Source: Streptobacillus moniliformis DSM 12112
GTDB taxonomy: Bacteria; Fusobacteriota; Fusobacteriia; Fusobacteriales; Leptotrichiaceae
Reading direction: 5' to 3'
DNA: 64,000 nt
Assembly: GCF_000024565.1 (NCBI RefSeq)
Contig: NC_013515.1
Location: 310,001 to 374,000 of the forward strand
The notes under the pieces were generated by a model. It made no database searches. It worked only from the letters and a program-made list of their open reading frames with translations, and had not been told where the DNA came from. A program made the translations under genes and the position numbers. Positions 1 to 8,118 of the stretch are shown piece after piece (positions within the stretch are counted from its first letter, which is position 1; every line of letters starts with the position of its first letter).

Positions 1-56
1 GAACCTGGTCTTGTATGTATTCCAGTTTCGTTAATAATCGTTACTGTTTTTGACAT
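1..56 (-). CDS. ptsH: HPr phosphocarrier protein of the PTS, N-terminal part
   Basis: Only the first 18 codons lie in the window; the gene runs off the left edge. The peptide begins MSKTVTIINETGIHTRPG, which matches the HPr N-terminus around the phosphorylated histidine (His14 here, in the usual G-[IL]-H-x-R-P setting). HPr passes phosphate from enzyme I to the sugar-specific EIIA domains in the cytoplasm. A strong AGGAGG ribosome binding site lies just upstream of the ATG and a separate consensus promoter precedes it, so it need not depend on the rho transcript. An EIICB permease and a fructose-type EIIA elsewhere in the window are possible downstream partners. Confidence 0.9.
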   Translation of the reverse strand, partial: MSKTVTIINETGIHTRPG

Positions 57-88
57 TTTTTCTTCCTCCTAGAACTTATATATGATAA

Positions 89-117
89 ATTTTACACTAG
101 TTTTAAATGTTTGTCAA
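89..117 (-). promoter_or_regulatory. Promoter of ptsH
   Basis: On the minus strand TTGACA (112-117) and TAAAAT (89-94) are exactly 17 bp apart. They lie between the rho stop codon and the ptsH start. No terminator hairpin was seen between rho and this promoter. Confidence 0.75.
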
Positions 118-129
118 CCTTTTAAATTG

Positions 130-1380
130 TTATAGTTTTAATTCATAATCTATATTTTCAAGAAGGTCTTTATTGCTAGAATATCTTTTAATTAAATCCA
201 TTAAAAATTTAAGAGCTTCAGCTTCATTTAGCTTTAATAAGAATTTTCTCAATTTAAGAATTGAATCAAATTCTCTTTTTGAATATAGTAATTCTTCTTT
301 TCTAGTTCCACTTTTCAATATATCTACTGCTGGGAAAAGCCTTAATTGTTGAAGAGCTCTATCTAAAACTAATTCCATGTTGCCAGTTCCTTTAAATTCT
401 TCGAAAATAACTTCATCCATACGACTACCAGTTTCTATTAAAGCTGTTGCAAGTATAGTTAAACTTCCACCACCTCTAATTTTTCTAGCAGCTCCTAAAA
501 ACTTTTTAGGCATATATAAAGATTTAGGATCTATACCACCTGATAATAGTTTACCACTTGATGGCATTTCTATATTATATGATCTTGCAAGTCTTGTTAA
601 ACTGTCCATTAAAATGACGATATTATTACCTTTTTCTATTTCTCTTTTAGCAGCCTCTAATACTTTTTCAGTTACACTTAAATGAACAGAAGTATTTTCA
701 TCAAATGTAGCGGCAAATATTTCTGCATTTTTTACATTTTCTTTAATGTCTGTAACTTCTTCTGGTCTTTCATCTATTAGAATTATCCAAACTTGCACAT
801 CTTTATTATATTTTAATATATCATTTGCAAGATCTGAAAGTATAGTAGTTTTACCTGCTTTAGGAGGAGCAACTATTAAACCTCTTTGCCCTTTTCCAAT
901 AGGTGCAATTAAATCTATTATTCTTGAAGAAACTGTACCTTCACCTAATTCTAATCTTTCTATAGGATATGATGGAGTTAAATCATCAAAAATAGGTCTT
1001 TGGCGACTTAATTCACCTTTTTCACCATTGACATATATTAATTTTAATAATCCAAAATTTTTCTCATCATTTAAAGGTTTCCTAACTTCACCTACTATAA
1101 CATCGCCTTGTCTTAAACCAAATTTTTTAATTTGAGAATTAGATACATATACATCAATATTTTGGGGAGTATTTCTTAAAAAACCATATGTTTCATTAAT
1201 TATATCTAGCTCTCCATATGAGTATATTAGACCTTCTGCTGTAGCAATGCTGTAGCATAGTCTATTTAAAAGTTCCATTTTAGGTATAGTAGAATATCCT
1301 TCTATTTTATGTTCTTTTGCAAGTTTTCTTAGATTTGTAAGAGTAAAATTACCTAATTCATCTAAAGTAATATTTTCCAT
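130..1380 (-). CDS. rho: Transcription termination factor Rho
   Basis: This 416-residue protein is a normal-length Rho, the hexameric RNA-dependent ATPase that terminates transcription. Visible parts are an N-terminal SAP-like Rho_N helix region (residues about 1-45), the RNA-binding cold-shock-like domain (about 50-120, with the YGFLR motif), and the RecA-type motor with Walker A APPKAGKTTI (about 171-180), Walker B ILIDERPEEVTD and the Q/R-loop region near SGGIDPKSL. The frame is open 29 codons further upstream, but the start is set at MENITLDEL because AAAGGAAT precedes it and the upstream codons overlap the RNase H gene. It is the third gene of a minus-strand group, 13 bp after the RNase H gene. 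Confidence 0.97.
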   Translation of the reverse strand: MENITLDELGNFTLTNLRKLAKEHKIEGYSTIPKMELLNRLCYSIATAEGLIYSYGELDIINETYGFLRNTPQNIDVYVSNSQIKKFGLRQGDVIVGEVRKPLNDEKNFGLLKLIYVNGEKGELSRQRPIFDDLTPSYPIERLELGEGTVSSRIIDLIAPIGKGQRGLIVAPPKAGKTTILSDLANDILKYNKDVQVWIILIDERPEEVTDIKENVKNAEIFAATFDENTSVHLSVTEKVLEAAKREIEKGNNIVILMDSLTRLARSYNIEMPSSGKLLSGGIDPKSLYMPKKFLGAARKIRGGGSLTILATALIETGSRMDEVIFEEFKGTGNMELVLDRALQQLRLFPAVDILKSGTRKEELLYSKREFDSILKLRKFLLKLNEAEALKFLMDLIKRYSSNKDLLENIDYELKL

Positions 1381-1393
1381 TATTATTCCTTTC

Positions 1394-1996
1394 TTATTTG
1401 TGGAATCCAAGATCAGCTGGATTAATATCGCCAGAAACATATAATATTTCTCCACCAATATTTTCAAATTCTTTTCTCAATTCAACTACTTTCTCAATTA
1501 ATTTTATCGTATCTATATCAATATTTTCTTCTTTATACCTTCCTAATGACCAAAAATCTATAATTAATTTTGAATCACCACAGATTTTTTTTACATCATA
1601 TTTTAGTGCATATTTTAATGCAATGAATAGTCCTGTTAATTCTCCGAAATTATTTGTTCTGTTATTGTTTAAAAAGTAATTTCCATATGAATTTATTTTT
1701 TCATGTGGCATTATGAAAGGTAGAAGTGAATCACCATAAACATCAGATACTTTTACTTCAACTATAGTATTTCTACCAGTACCAGAGTCAAAGTATATAG
1801 CATCCTTATGTAACTTAGATGTTGATTTTGATTTGGGAGTGTATAAAGCACCAGCTTCAAGCCAGCTTTTAGCTTCATTTTCATTGTCAAACTTTTTAAA
1901 TCTAGCATTTTTACCTTTTGTTAAACTTTGACATTCACTCCATGTCTTTACTAAACCAGATTTTTTTTCTTCTTCTATATAATATGCATAAACCAT
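1394..1996 (-). CDS. rnhA: Ribonuclease H with N-terminal viroplasmin domain
   Basis: The 200-residue protein cleaves the RNA strand of RNA-DNA hybrids. Residues about 1-48 form a caulimovirus viroplasmin-type RNA/DNA-binding domain (a YAYYIEEE start, then W-x-E-C and ARFKKFDNENEA). Residues about 65-200 form an RNase HI fold with candidate metal ligands Asp70 (YFDSGTG), Glu119 (FGELTGLFIA), Asp141 (CGDSKLII) and Asp195 (NPADLGFHK). This two-domain layout is the common form in Fusobacteria and Firmicutes. Its stop is two bases before the start-side neighbour's region and 13 bp before rho, so all three minus-strand genes look co-transcribed. Confidence 0.9.
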   Translation of the reverse strand: MVYAYYIEEEKKSGLVKTWSECQSLTKGKNARFKKFDNENEAKSWLEAGALYTPKSKSTSKLHKDAIYFDSGTGRNTIVEVKVSDVYGDSLLPFIMPHEKINSYGNYFLNNNRTNNFGELTGLFIALKYALKYDVKKICGDSKLIIDFWSLGRYKEENIDIDTIKLIEKVVELRKEFENIGGEILYVSGDINPADLGFHK

Positions 1997-1998
1997 AT

Positions 1999-2217
1999 TT
2001 ATTCCATATCTATAATATCAACTACATTAAAGTTAGCTGATTTTATAAAGTATTTAATCATTTCATTTGATGTAAAATTATTTAAAGAAAGTGTTATAGA
2101 GCTATTATCTAAATCTGCTTCTAAATCTTCAATTTCTGAAAGACCTAAAAGTATAGTAGAAATTTGCTTTACTTGTTTGATTTCATTAAAGTTTTCTAAA
2201 AGTATTTTCTTTTTCAT
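1999..2217 (-). CDS. Small ferredoxin-fold (HMA-like) protein without metal cysteines
   Basis: This is a 72-residue cytoplasmic protein of uncertain function. Its size and alternating pattern (LLENFNEIKQVKQIST, then IEDLEADLDNSSITL, then a second helix) resemble heavy-metal-associated or copper-chaperone domains. There is no CxxC motif and no cysteine at all, so copper binding of the CopZ kind is not supported. A good ribosome binding site (AAAGG) precedes the ATG and a TTTACT/TATAAT promoter lies upstream. It appears to be the first gene of the group leading into rnhA and rho. The fold is inferred from the sequence pattern only. Confidence 0.6.
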   Translation of the reverse strand: MKKKILLENFNEIKQVKQISTILLGLSEIEDLEADLDNSSITLSLNNFTSNEMIKYFIKSANFNVVDIIDME

Positions 2218-2251
2218 AGTTATATGCCTTTCTTTTATTATTTATACATTA

Positions 2252-2280
2252 ATTATATCAAAAACACTATTTAAAGTAAA
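2252..2280 (-). promoter_or_regulatory. Promoter for the orf72-rnhA-rho group
   Basis: Minus-strand TTTACT (2275-2280) and TATAAT (2252-2257) are 17 bp apart, about 35 bp upstream of the first ATG. Confidence 0.6.
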
Positions 2281-2449
2281 GAAAAGAGGGAATAAAAATA
2301 TGAAAACTGTCTTAATTGTCAATACATATGTTACATAATAAGAAATAAATTTAATATAAGTTAGAGTTAGTTAATTGTCTAAGTGTTTAATTAAGTGTTT
2401 AGTTTAAAGAAAGAAGTGAAGTATAAAGTGTTAGAGTGTGTGAAGTGAG

Positions 2450-2828
2450 ATTGGGGCAAATTTGGCTTTTTTTGCCCTTCTAAGTCCTTTACAACCTTTA
2501 ATACCCTCTTCCTACTATACTCATCTATAGCAGTTATCTTATAATATCTAATCCCCTTTGATCCTACACATACTACCAAAGCTTCTATTATACCCCTTAT
2601 TCTTACAACTAACATATACTTGGGCTAATCCATAACTTCCATGTTTTTTTAACATATTCTTTATTAGTATTAATTCTTCTTCTGTATGGGCATTTGGGCT
2701 TGTATGGGGCTTTCTTGAACCTATTGTCTATTTGTATGATAACGCCTTGCTGCTTTAGTTACTCCATTTTTTATTGCATATTCACATAATCTATGGCGAA
2801 ATTTCATTTCTTCTGTTATAATACTCAT
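2450..2828 (-). pseudogene. Decayed IS481-like transposase
   Basis: Three in-order pieces of one transposase survive in different frames. The start, with a GGAGT ribosome binding site, reads MSIITEEMKFRHRLCEYAIK and continues to the helix-turn-helix part (AARRYHTNRQ, then a stop). The linker follows in another frame (HTEEELILIKNMLKKHGSYG, LAQVYVSCKNKGY, SFGSMC). The start of the DDE integrase core follows in a third place (YYKITAIDEYSRKRVLKVV). Material between them and the rest of the catalytic core are missing, so at least two internal deletions and a 3' deletion have occurred. It lies beside an IS91-type element, which marks this spot as an insertion hot area. Confidence 0.75.
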
Positions 2829-2977
2829 GAGAGATACTCCTTTGATTGTTTTAGTTTTTGTCAAACTCTATTATATTTCTATAGGAAATTAAAAAAATAT
2901 CTAAGATAAAAAAATAAAAGAAAATAGTAAAAAAATATTGATAAAGAAAAGAAAAATTAATAGAATAAAAAATAAGA

Positions 2978-3008
2978 GAACAACAAAACTACCTATCATA
3001 AAAATAGG
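2978..3008. other. Candidate oriIS end of the IS91-type element
   Basis: Just beyond the transposase stop a hairpin (CCTAT, 7-nt loop, ATAGG; 2992-3008) is followed, on the transposase strand, by ten bases and then GTTC (plus strand GAAC, 2978-2981). IS91 relatives end in a hairpin near oriIS and abut a GAAC/GTTC or CTTG/CAAG tetranucleotide, so this is a plausible terminus. The assignment is an inference. Confidence 0.45.
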
Positions 3009-3017
3009 CATAATATA

Positions 3018-4241
3018 TTAATTATAGAACTTATGAATAGGAGGAGAAAGACCATTATCAATAAATAGTTCATAACGTTTAAGATAAATATTACAATGAG
3101 GACACATAAAAGGGTCAAAGTCCCAAAGTTCTTTAAAGTTTTTCCTAAATAAAGAAAGAGACTTTTTATTAACCTGAGCTTTAAGATAAAATAGAGACAT
3201 TTTAACTTTAGAAGAAATTCTTCTAGCATAGAAACCATATCTATTAATCATTTTAAAATACTTTAAAGGTAGATGAAAAAGCACTTTAGCAACAAAATCT
3301 TTAAAAGATAAAGTAGAATAAGTAACTTCTTTATTATTACTTAAATCTTCAAATTTAAATGTAAGAGAATTTTTATTAAAATCAATATTAACAATCTTAT
3401 ATTCAGCAATAGGAACTCTTGATAAATATCTACCAAGATATTTAATAATGTATTTAGGATTATTAATATCATTACCAGCTACATTAAAAAAGAACCTAAC
3501 ATCATTATCATAAACATTAGATACAGCTTTTTTAGCTTGTATTTTAATAATATCATTAGGATAATTAGCATTACTAATTAATTTACAAAGAGAAAACTTC
3601 CATTGATTAGCAATAGAGGGGACATGAAAGTATTTAAGTTCTTTATATTGAAATTTTTTATTAAAACCTCCAAGAGAGATGATGGCATGAATATGAGGAT
3701 TAAACTTAAGGTCTCTACCAAAAGTATGAATAACAGTAATAAGTCCGTAGTTAATAATATCAGAATTAGTAAAGTAATTAGGATTAGATTTAGGGATATA
3801 TATTTTTCTTTTAACTTTATCTTTGATATTATGGAATTGATATTTAAAAATATTATTAATAGCTTTAGACATTTTAGAAAGAATAGATCTATCATAAGCA
3901 ATAAATTTTCTAAATTCTTTAGGGACAGTAAAAAGGACATGCCTATGAGGGATGTTAATAAATTGTTTTAAGATAGAATTAGTCCAATTAACAGAATAGT
4001 TATAACCACAAGATGGACAAAGTCTAGATTTACAAGTAAGTTTCATTTTATGTTGAAAATTACAAGAGGAACAACGATAAGAGATAAAGCCTTTAGAGAG
4101 ATTACCACAGTTAAGAAAATTATGAATGGAATGGTTGATATGTTCAATATGTTTTTTATCAAAATATGGCTTGATAGAATTAATAGAATTTGTTAAAATA
4201 TATTTGGAGAAGATAGATTTAATTTTATTAGAATTATACAT
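3018..4241 (-). CDS. IS91-type HUH transposase
   Basis: This 407-residue transposase appears full length. It has an N-terminal zinc-ribbon region with Cys57, Cys60, Cys70, Cys75 and Cys78 (the last part reads KSRLCPSCGYN). The HUH metal site follows at NPHIHAII (His183 and His185), and the two-tyrosine catalytic motif at YLGRYLSR (Tyr268 and Tyr272). This order is diagnostic of IS91/IS801/IS1294-type Y2 transposases, which move by rolling-circle replication. The gene has its own promoter overlapping a large upstream hairpin. The base composition does not stand out from the neighbours. No frameshift was seen, so the element may be active. Confidence 0.92.
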   Translation of the reverse strand: MYNSNKIKSIFSKYILTNSINSIKPYFDKKHIEHINHSIHNFLNCGNLSKGFISYRCSSCNFQHKMKLTCKSRLCPSCGYNYSVNWTNSILKQFINIPHRHVLFTVPKEFRKFIAYDRSILSKMSKAINNIFKYQFHNIKDKVKRKIYIPKSNPNYFTNSDIINYGLITVIHTFGRDLKFNPHIHAIISLGGFNKKFQYKELKYFHVPSIANQWKFSLCKLISNANYPNDIIKIQAKKAVSNVYDNDVRFFFNVAGNDINNPKYIIKYLGRYLSRVPIAEYKIVNIDFNKNSLTFKFEDLSNNKEVTYSTLSFKDFVAKVLFHLPLKYFKMINRYGFYARRISSKVKMSLFYLKAQVNKKSLSLFRKNFKELWDFDPFMCPHCNIYLKRYELFIDNGLSPPIHKFYN

Positions 4242-4279
4242 TATATTGACTCCTTTCTGTTATTTGGTTTGGCGATTAA

Positions 4280-4308
4280 ATTATACAGAAAAAGAAGAGG
4301 TGATTCAA
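4280..4308 (-). promoter_or_regulatory. Promoter of the IS91-type transposase, -35 inside a hairpin
   Basis: Minus-strand TTGAAT (4303-4308) and TATAAT (4280-4285) are 17 bp apart, and the -10 lies about 40 bp upstream of the transposase ATG. The -35 hexamer falls within the left arm of the hairpin at 4298-4336. Confidence 0.6.
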
Positions 4309-4345
4309 GAATTTTTTTTGAAATTCTTAATCACCTTTTTTTATT
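4298..4345. terminator. Large hairpin upstream of the transposase, terminator-like on both strands
   Basis: AGGTGATT(C)AAGAATTT (4298-4314) pairs with AAATTCTTAATCACCT (4321-4336), giving a 16-bp stem with one bulged C. A long T-run follows on the plus strand and a weaker T-rich stretch on the minus strand. It can stop the PTS transcript arriving from 4430. It may also be, or overlap, the terIS end of the element. Confidence 0.65.
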
Positions 4346-4429
4346 TTTTTGTTACATATGTTTTATCACATTACAAATAATGAAAACTTATGTTTTAAAC
4401 GATTTAATATTTTTAGAATCTTCTATTAA

Positions 4430-6046
4430 CTATATCTTATATTTATTTCTAATCTTATTCTTATAAATATCTGCTTGAGTACCATATATTAACTGTACAC
4501 CATTTCCAGATCTAATTACTCCTTTAGCCTTTAATGATATCCACTTTTCATCATCACTAACTTTTTTAGGATCTTTTACTGTAACTCTAAGTCTAGTGAT
4601 ACAAGCATCTATGTGTTCTATATTTTCAATACCACCAAGATTATTAACTATTTCATCAATCATAAAATTATCTTCTTTTGATTCATTGTAATCAGCTCTT
4701 GTGTATAGCTTATTTTCTCCACCTTCTCTACCTGGAGTAGAAAAGTTAAATTTAATTATTAAATATTTAAATACAAAATAGTAAATAAAAGAATAAATAG
4801 GTCCTAAAATTAATATCCATTGATAAGATGTTTTAGCTGGACCTTGCAATAATCCAAAGAATGTGAAATCTATAATTCCACGAGAGAATGTAATACCAAC
4901 TGCTACATTTAAAACATACATTAATAAATATGATAAACCTTCAAGTAAAGCATGTATTACATAAAGCACGGGTGCAACAAATAGGAAGGTAAATTCAATA
5001 GGTTCAGTAATACCAGTTAAAAATGATGTTAATGCTGCTGATAATAATATACCTTTAACCAGTGATTTATTTTCACTTTTTGCAGTGTGATACATAGCTA
5101 AAGCCGCAGCTGGTAATCCAAACATCATAGGTAAGAATCCACCTGTCATAGTTTTAGTTGCAGCAGCACTAAAATGTGCTATAGTTGGATCAGCAAGTTG
5201 TGCAAAGAATATATTTTGTCCTCCTGAAACCATAACGCCTGCAACTTCTTCATATCCTCCAAGTTGTGTATACCAGAATAAAGGATAAATTGCATGGTGT
5301 AATCCAAAAATATTTAGTAATCTCATAGTAGAACCATAGAAGAAAGTTCCTATTGCACCTGTAGCAGCAAATAATTCTCCAGCCTTAACTATTAAAAGGA
5401 AAATAGTTGGCCAAATAAATTGAATAATTGTAGCTATAGGTATGAATATTAGTATAGTTATAACTGGAACTAATCTATTTCCACTGAAGAATGCTAAATA
5501 GTCTGGTAATTTTTTATCAGAAAATTTATTGGTAATTATAGCAGAAGTAATTCCTGTTATTATACCACCAAAAACACCAGTTTGTAGAGTGAATATACCA
5601 AGTTCTCTAGCATATAGAGCAGCAGTACCTCTTGCAGATGTTTCTGATAAACCTGTAGCAATTAATGCATCAAAAGTAACTTTATCAGGAGTAATACCTT
5701 TAAAAGTTAAAATAGTGTTTATTATAGTATGGAATAATAGAAAACCAAGTACAGCAGATAATGCAGCAGTTTCTTTATTCTTATTAGCCATACCTATTGC
5801 AACTCCTACAGCAAATAGAAGTGGTAAATTAGAAAATACAAATAACCCTATATTAAAGAATAGTTGCATTAAATAATTTAATGGAGTACCTGGAGCAAGG
5901 AAAGTTAAGTTATATGTGTTTATTAATACTGGATTAGTAAATGATCCACCAATACCTAATAATATCCCTGCCATTGGTAATACAGCTATAGGCAACATAA
6001 ATGCTCTACCTATTTTTTGTAAAACTGAAAAAAAGTTATTTTTCAT
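4430..6046 (-). CDS. PTS sugar permease EIICB, glucose/maltose family
   Basis: This 538-residue inner-membrane protein transports and phosphorylates a sugar. Residues about 5-440 are the EIIC domain of the glucose superfamily, with about ten membrane segments and the conserved FGLHHAIYPLFWYTQLGG and GITEPIEFTFLFVAP loops. Residues about 460-538 are the EIIB domain, with phospho-cysteine Cys482 in the HIDACITRLRV motif. There is no EIIA domain, so a separate EIIA must supply phosphate. The extracellular loop FFAQLADPT with the ALAMYHTAK region resembles maltose- or alpha-glucoside-type members, but the substrate cannot be fixed. An ATG 18 bp upstream is in frame; the second ATG is chosen because AAAGGACGG lies correctly before it. 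A strong promoter precedes the gene. Confidence 0.85.
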   Translation of the reverse strand: MKNNFFSVLQKIGRAFMLPIAVLPMAGILLGIGGSFTNPVLINTYNLTFLAPGTPLNYLMQLFFNIGLFVFSNLPLLFAVGVAIGMANKNKETAALSAVLGFLLFHTIINTILTFKGITPDKVTFDALIATGLSETSARGTAALYARELGIFTLQTGVFGGIITGITSAIITNKFSDKKLPDYLAFFSGNRLVPVITILIFIPIATIIQFIWPTIFLLIVKAGELFAATGAIGTFFYGSTMRLLNIFGLHHAIYPLFWYTQLGGYEEVAGVMVSGGQNIFFAQLADPTIAHFSAAATKTMTGGFLPMMFGLPAAALAMYHTAKSENKSLVKGILLSAALTSFLTGITEPIEFTFLFVAPVLYVIHALLEGLSYLLMYVLNVAVGITFSRGIIDFTFFGLLQGPAKTSYQWILILGPIYSFIYYFVFKYLIIKFNFSTPGREGGENKLYTRADYNESKEDNFMIDEIVNNLGGIENIEHIDACITRLRVTVKDPKKVSDDEKWISLKAKGVIRSGNGVQLIYGTQADIYKNKIRNKYKI

Positions 6047-6083
6047 TTTATACCGTCCTTTCATTTGTTATTAAATATATTAA

Positions 6084-6112
6084 AGTATATATTGAGAAAA
6101 AACTTTAGTCAA
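6084..6112 (-). promoter_or_regulatory. Promoter of the PTS EIICB gene
   Basis: Minus-strand TTGACT (6107-6112) and TATACT (6084-6089) are 17 bp apart, about 38 bp from the gene start. No clear catabolite or regulator site was recognised. Confidence 0.7.
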
Positions 6113-6270
6113 GTATATAACATAAGTGTTGTGGTATTTGAAAAATCAAAATTAATGGTTTGTAAAGAAATAATAGAAAGTCATATTTCAAAACGTTATG
6201 ATGATACTAATGTTACAACTAATACAGATCGTATTGTAGAAACAATTAATAAAAAATTTTAAGTAAATTA

Positions 6271-6312
6271 AAATTGCTGTAAGTGTCTAACATCAAACAG
6301 CAATTTTTTATT
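6271..6312. terminator. Bidirectional terminator beside fhs
   Basis: AAATTGCTGT (6271-6280) and ACAGCAATTT (6297-6306) form a 10-bp stem followed by T-runs. It lies immediately after the fhs stop on the minus strand. Confidence 0.8.
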
Positions 6313-6315
6313 TAT

Positions 6316-7971
6316 TTATGATAATCCCACTATATTACCTTTTTCATCTATATCTATATGTTCAGCAGCTGGAACTTTAGGAAGTCCAGGCATATCTAAA
6401 ATATCTCCAGCCATTACTACTAAGAAACCTGCACCTGCTGATATATTTATATCTGTAACTTTAAATACATAATCTTTTGGTCTACCTAATAATTTTGGAT
6501 TATCAGATATTGAAGCAGGTGTTTTAGACATACAAATAGGTAAATTATCAAAGCCTTTTTCTGTAAATAATTTTAATTTTTCTAAGGCAAGTTCTGAATA
6601 TTCTATATCTTTTGCACCATAGATTTCTTTACAAATAGTTTCTATTTTTTCTTCTATACTCTTATCTAAAGTATAAAGGTATTCAAATACTGAATTTACA
6701 TTTTCAGAAGGAATTTCTTCAACATAGTCTAATACTTCAACTATTTCTTTTACTAGATCTTTTGCACCTATTCCACCTTTTGAATGTATTTCTATAGGAA
6801 CTGCGATAACACCTTTAGTTAAAGTAAAATCTTTTATTATTTTTAATTCTTCATCTGTATCATCAGCAAATTTATTAATAGCAACTATTACAGGTAAATT
6901 GAATTTTTTAATATTTTCTATATGTTTTTCTAAGTTTTCTAATCCATCTTCAAGATTTCCATTTCCATGATGTTTTAAAGCTCTTACTGTTGCAACTAAT
7001 ACAACCATATCAGGAGTTATAGAAGCTTTTCTACATTTAATATCAAAGAATTTCTCAGCTCCTAAATCAGCAGCAAATCCAGCTTCAGTTATAGTATAAT
7101 CTGAAAGTTTTAAAGCTAGTTTTGTTGCAAGTACAGAATTGCAACCATGAGCAATATTTGCAAATGGTCCACCATGTATTATTACTGGTGTATTTTCTGT
7201 AGTTTGAACTAAATTTGGTTTAATTGCATCTTTTAACAATACAGTAGCTGCACCATGTGCCTTTAAATCTTTAGCATATATAAAATCACCATGTATGTTT
7301 TTAGCTATAATTATATTCCCTATTTTTTCTTTTAAATCATGTATATTTTCAGCAAGACATAATATAGCCATAATTTCACTAGCAACTGTTATTTTAAAAG
7401 AGGCATCATGAATAGGACCGTTAATTTTACCACCTTGTCCTACAGTAATACTTCTAAGAGATCTATCATTCATATCAAGTACTCTTTTAAAATATATGTT
7501 ATTTAAATCTATTTCCAACTCATTTCCTCTATTTAAATGATTATCTATCATTGCTGCTATTAAATTATTTGCAGATGTAATTGCATGGAAATCACCATTA
7601 AAGTGTAGGTTTATATCTTCCATAGGCAGGACTTGTGAATAACCTCCACCAGTAGCTCCACCTTTAAGTCCAAATACTGGACCAAGAGAAGGCTCTCTTA
7701 ATGCGGCAATTGAGGAATAACCTAATTTATTAAACCCTTGTGTTAAACCAACAGAAACGGTAGTTTTTCCCTCACCATATGGAGTAGGTGTTACAGCAGT
7801 AACTAATATTAATTTACCGTTGGCTTTTGATTCTAATCTTTCTAAGATGTCTAAATTCAACTTAGCCTTATATTTCCCGTAAAACTCTATATCATTTTCT
7901 ACACCTATTTTTTTTGCGATTTCTTCAATAGGTAATAATTTTGAATTTTGTGCAATTTCTATATCTGTCAT
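6316..7971 (-). CDS. fhs: Formate-tetrahydrofolate ligase
   Basis: This 551-residue enzyme makes 10-formyl-tetrahydrofolate from formate, tetrahydrofolate and ATP and feeds one-carbon units into purine and initiator-tRNA synthesis. The whole family signature is visible: an N-terminal MTDIEIAQNSKLLPIEEIA start, the ATP-binding loop TPTPYGEGKTTVSVGL near residue 60, the REPSLGPVFGLKGGA motif, the HGGPFANIAHGCNS segment and the C-terminal ISAGAGFLVVMAGDI and MPGLPKVPAA motifs. Length is normal for the family. AAGGTGG precedes the ATG and a promoter lies upstream. It is a single-gene transcript ending at the hairpin just downstream. Confidence 0.97.
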   Translation of the reverse strand: MTDIEIAQNSKLLPIEEIAKKIGVENDIEFYGKYKAKLNLDILERLESKANGKLILVTAVTPTPYGEGKTTVSVGLTQGFNKLGYSSIAALREPSLGPVFGLKGGATGGGYSQVLPMEDINLHFNGDFHAITSANNLIAAMIDNHLNRGNELEIDLNNIYFKRVLDMNDRSLRSITVGQGGKINGPIHDASFKITVASEIMAILCLAENIHDLKEKIGNIIIAKNIHGDFIYAKDLKAHGAATVLLKDAIKPNLVQTTENTPVIIHGGPFANIAHGCNSVLATKLALKLSDYTITEAGFAADLGAEKFFDIKCRKASITPDMVVLVATVRALKHHGNGNLEDGLENLEKHIENIKKFNLPVIVAINKFADDTDEELKIIKDFTLTKGVIAVPIEIHSKGGIGAKDLVKEIVEVLDYVEEIPSENVNSVFEYLYTLDKSIEEKIETICKEIYGAKDIEYSELALEKLKLFTEKGFDNLPICMSKTPASISDNPKLLGRPKDYVFKVTDINISAGAGFLVVMAGDILDMPGLPKVPAAEHIDIDEKGNIVGLS

Positions 7972-7999
7972 TTGAACACCACCTTCTTTAATTTTCTTA

Positions 8000-8028
8000 A
8001 TTCTATCATACTTATTTGAAAAAGTCTA
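8000..8028 (-). promoter_or_regulatory. Promoter of fhs
   Basis: Minus-strand TAGACT (8023-8028) and TAGAAT (8000-8005) are 17 bp apart. A TG one base before the -10 makes it an extended -10 promoter. Confidence 0.6.
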
Positions 8029-8064
8029 TTTACTAAATTAAGGTATTAAAAATCTTTTTCTCGT

Positions 8065-8093
8065 TTGATTTTATATACTGTTTGTGTTAAAAT
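8065..8093 (+). promoter_or_regulatory. Promoter of the radC-to-DUF2207 operon
   Basis: TTGATT (8065-8070) and TAAAAT (8088-8093) are 17 bp apart. Transcription should begin near 8100, after the first in-frame ATG codons, which forces the radC start to the GTG at 8119. Confidence 0.7.
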
Positions 8094-8118
8094 GTATGTG
8101 GCAGCACAAGGGGGAAAA

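Larger units (their letters stand above)
2982..4336 (-). mobile_element. IS91-family-type insertion element
   Basis: The element carries one intact HUH transposase gene. The left boundary is proposed at the GAAC tetranucleotide next to a terminal hairpin. The right boundary (terIS) is not certain and is placed at the end of the large hairpin upstream of the transposase promoter. As expected for rolling-circle elements I see no terminal inverted repeats and no target duplication. Confidence 0.55.

Noticed and set aside
6065-6262. 65-codon plus-strand ORF before fhs (ending DRIVETINKKF)
   Set aside because: Its first codons overlap the start and strong promoter of the divergent PTS gene, and it has no ribosome binding site. 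The C-terminal half looks protein-like and could be a fossil, but I cannot name a family.
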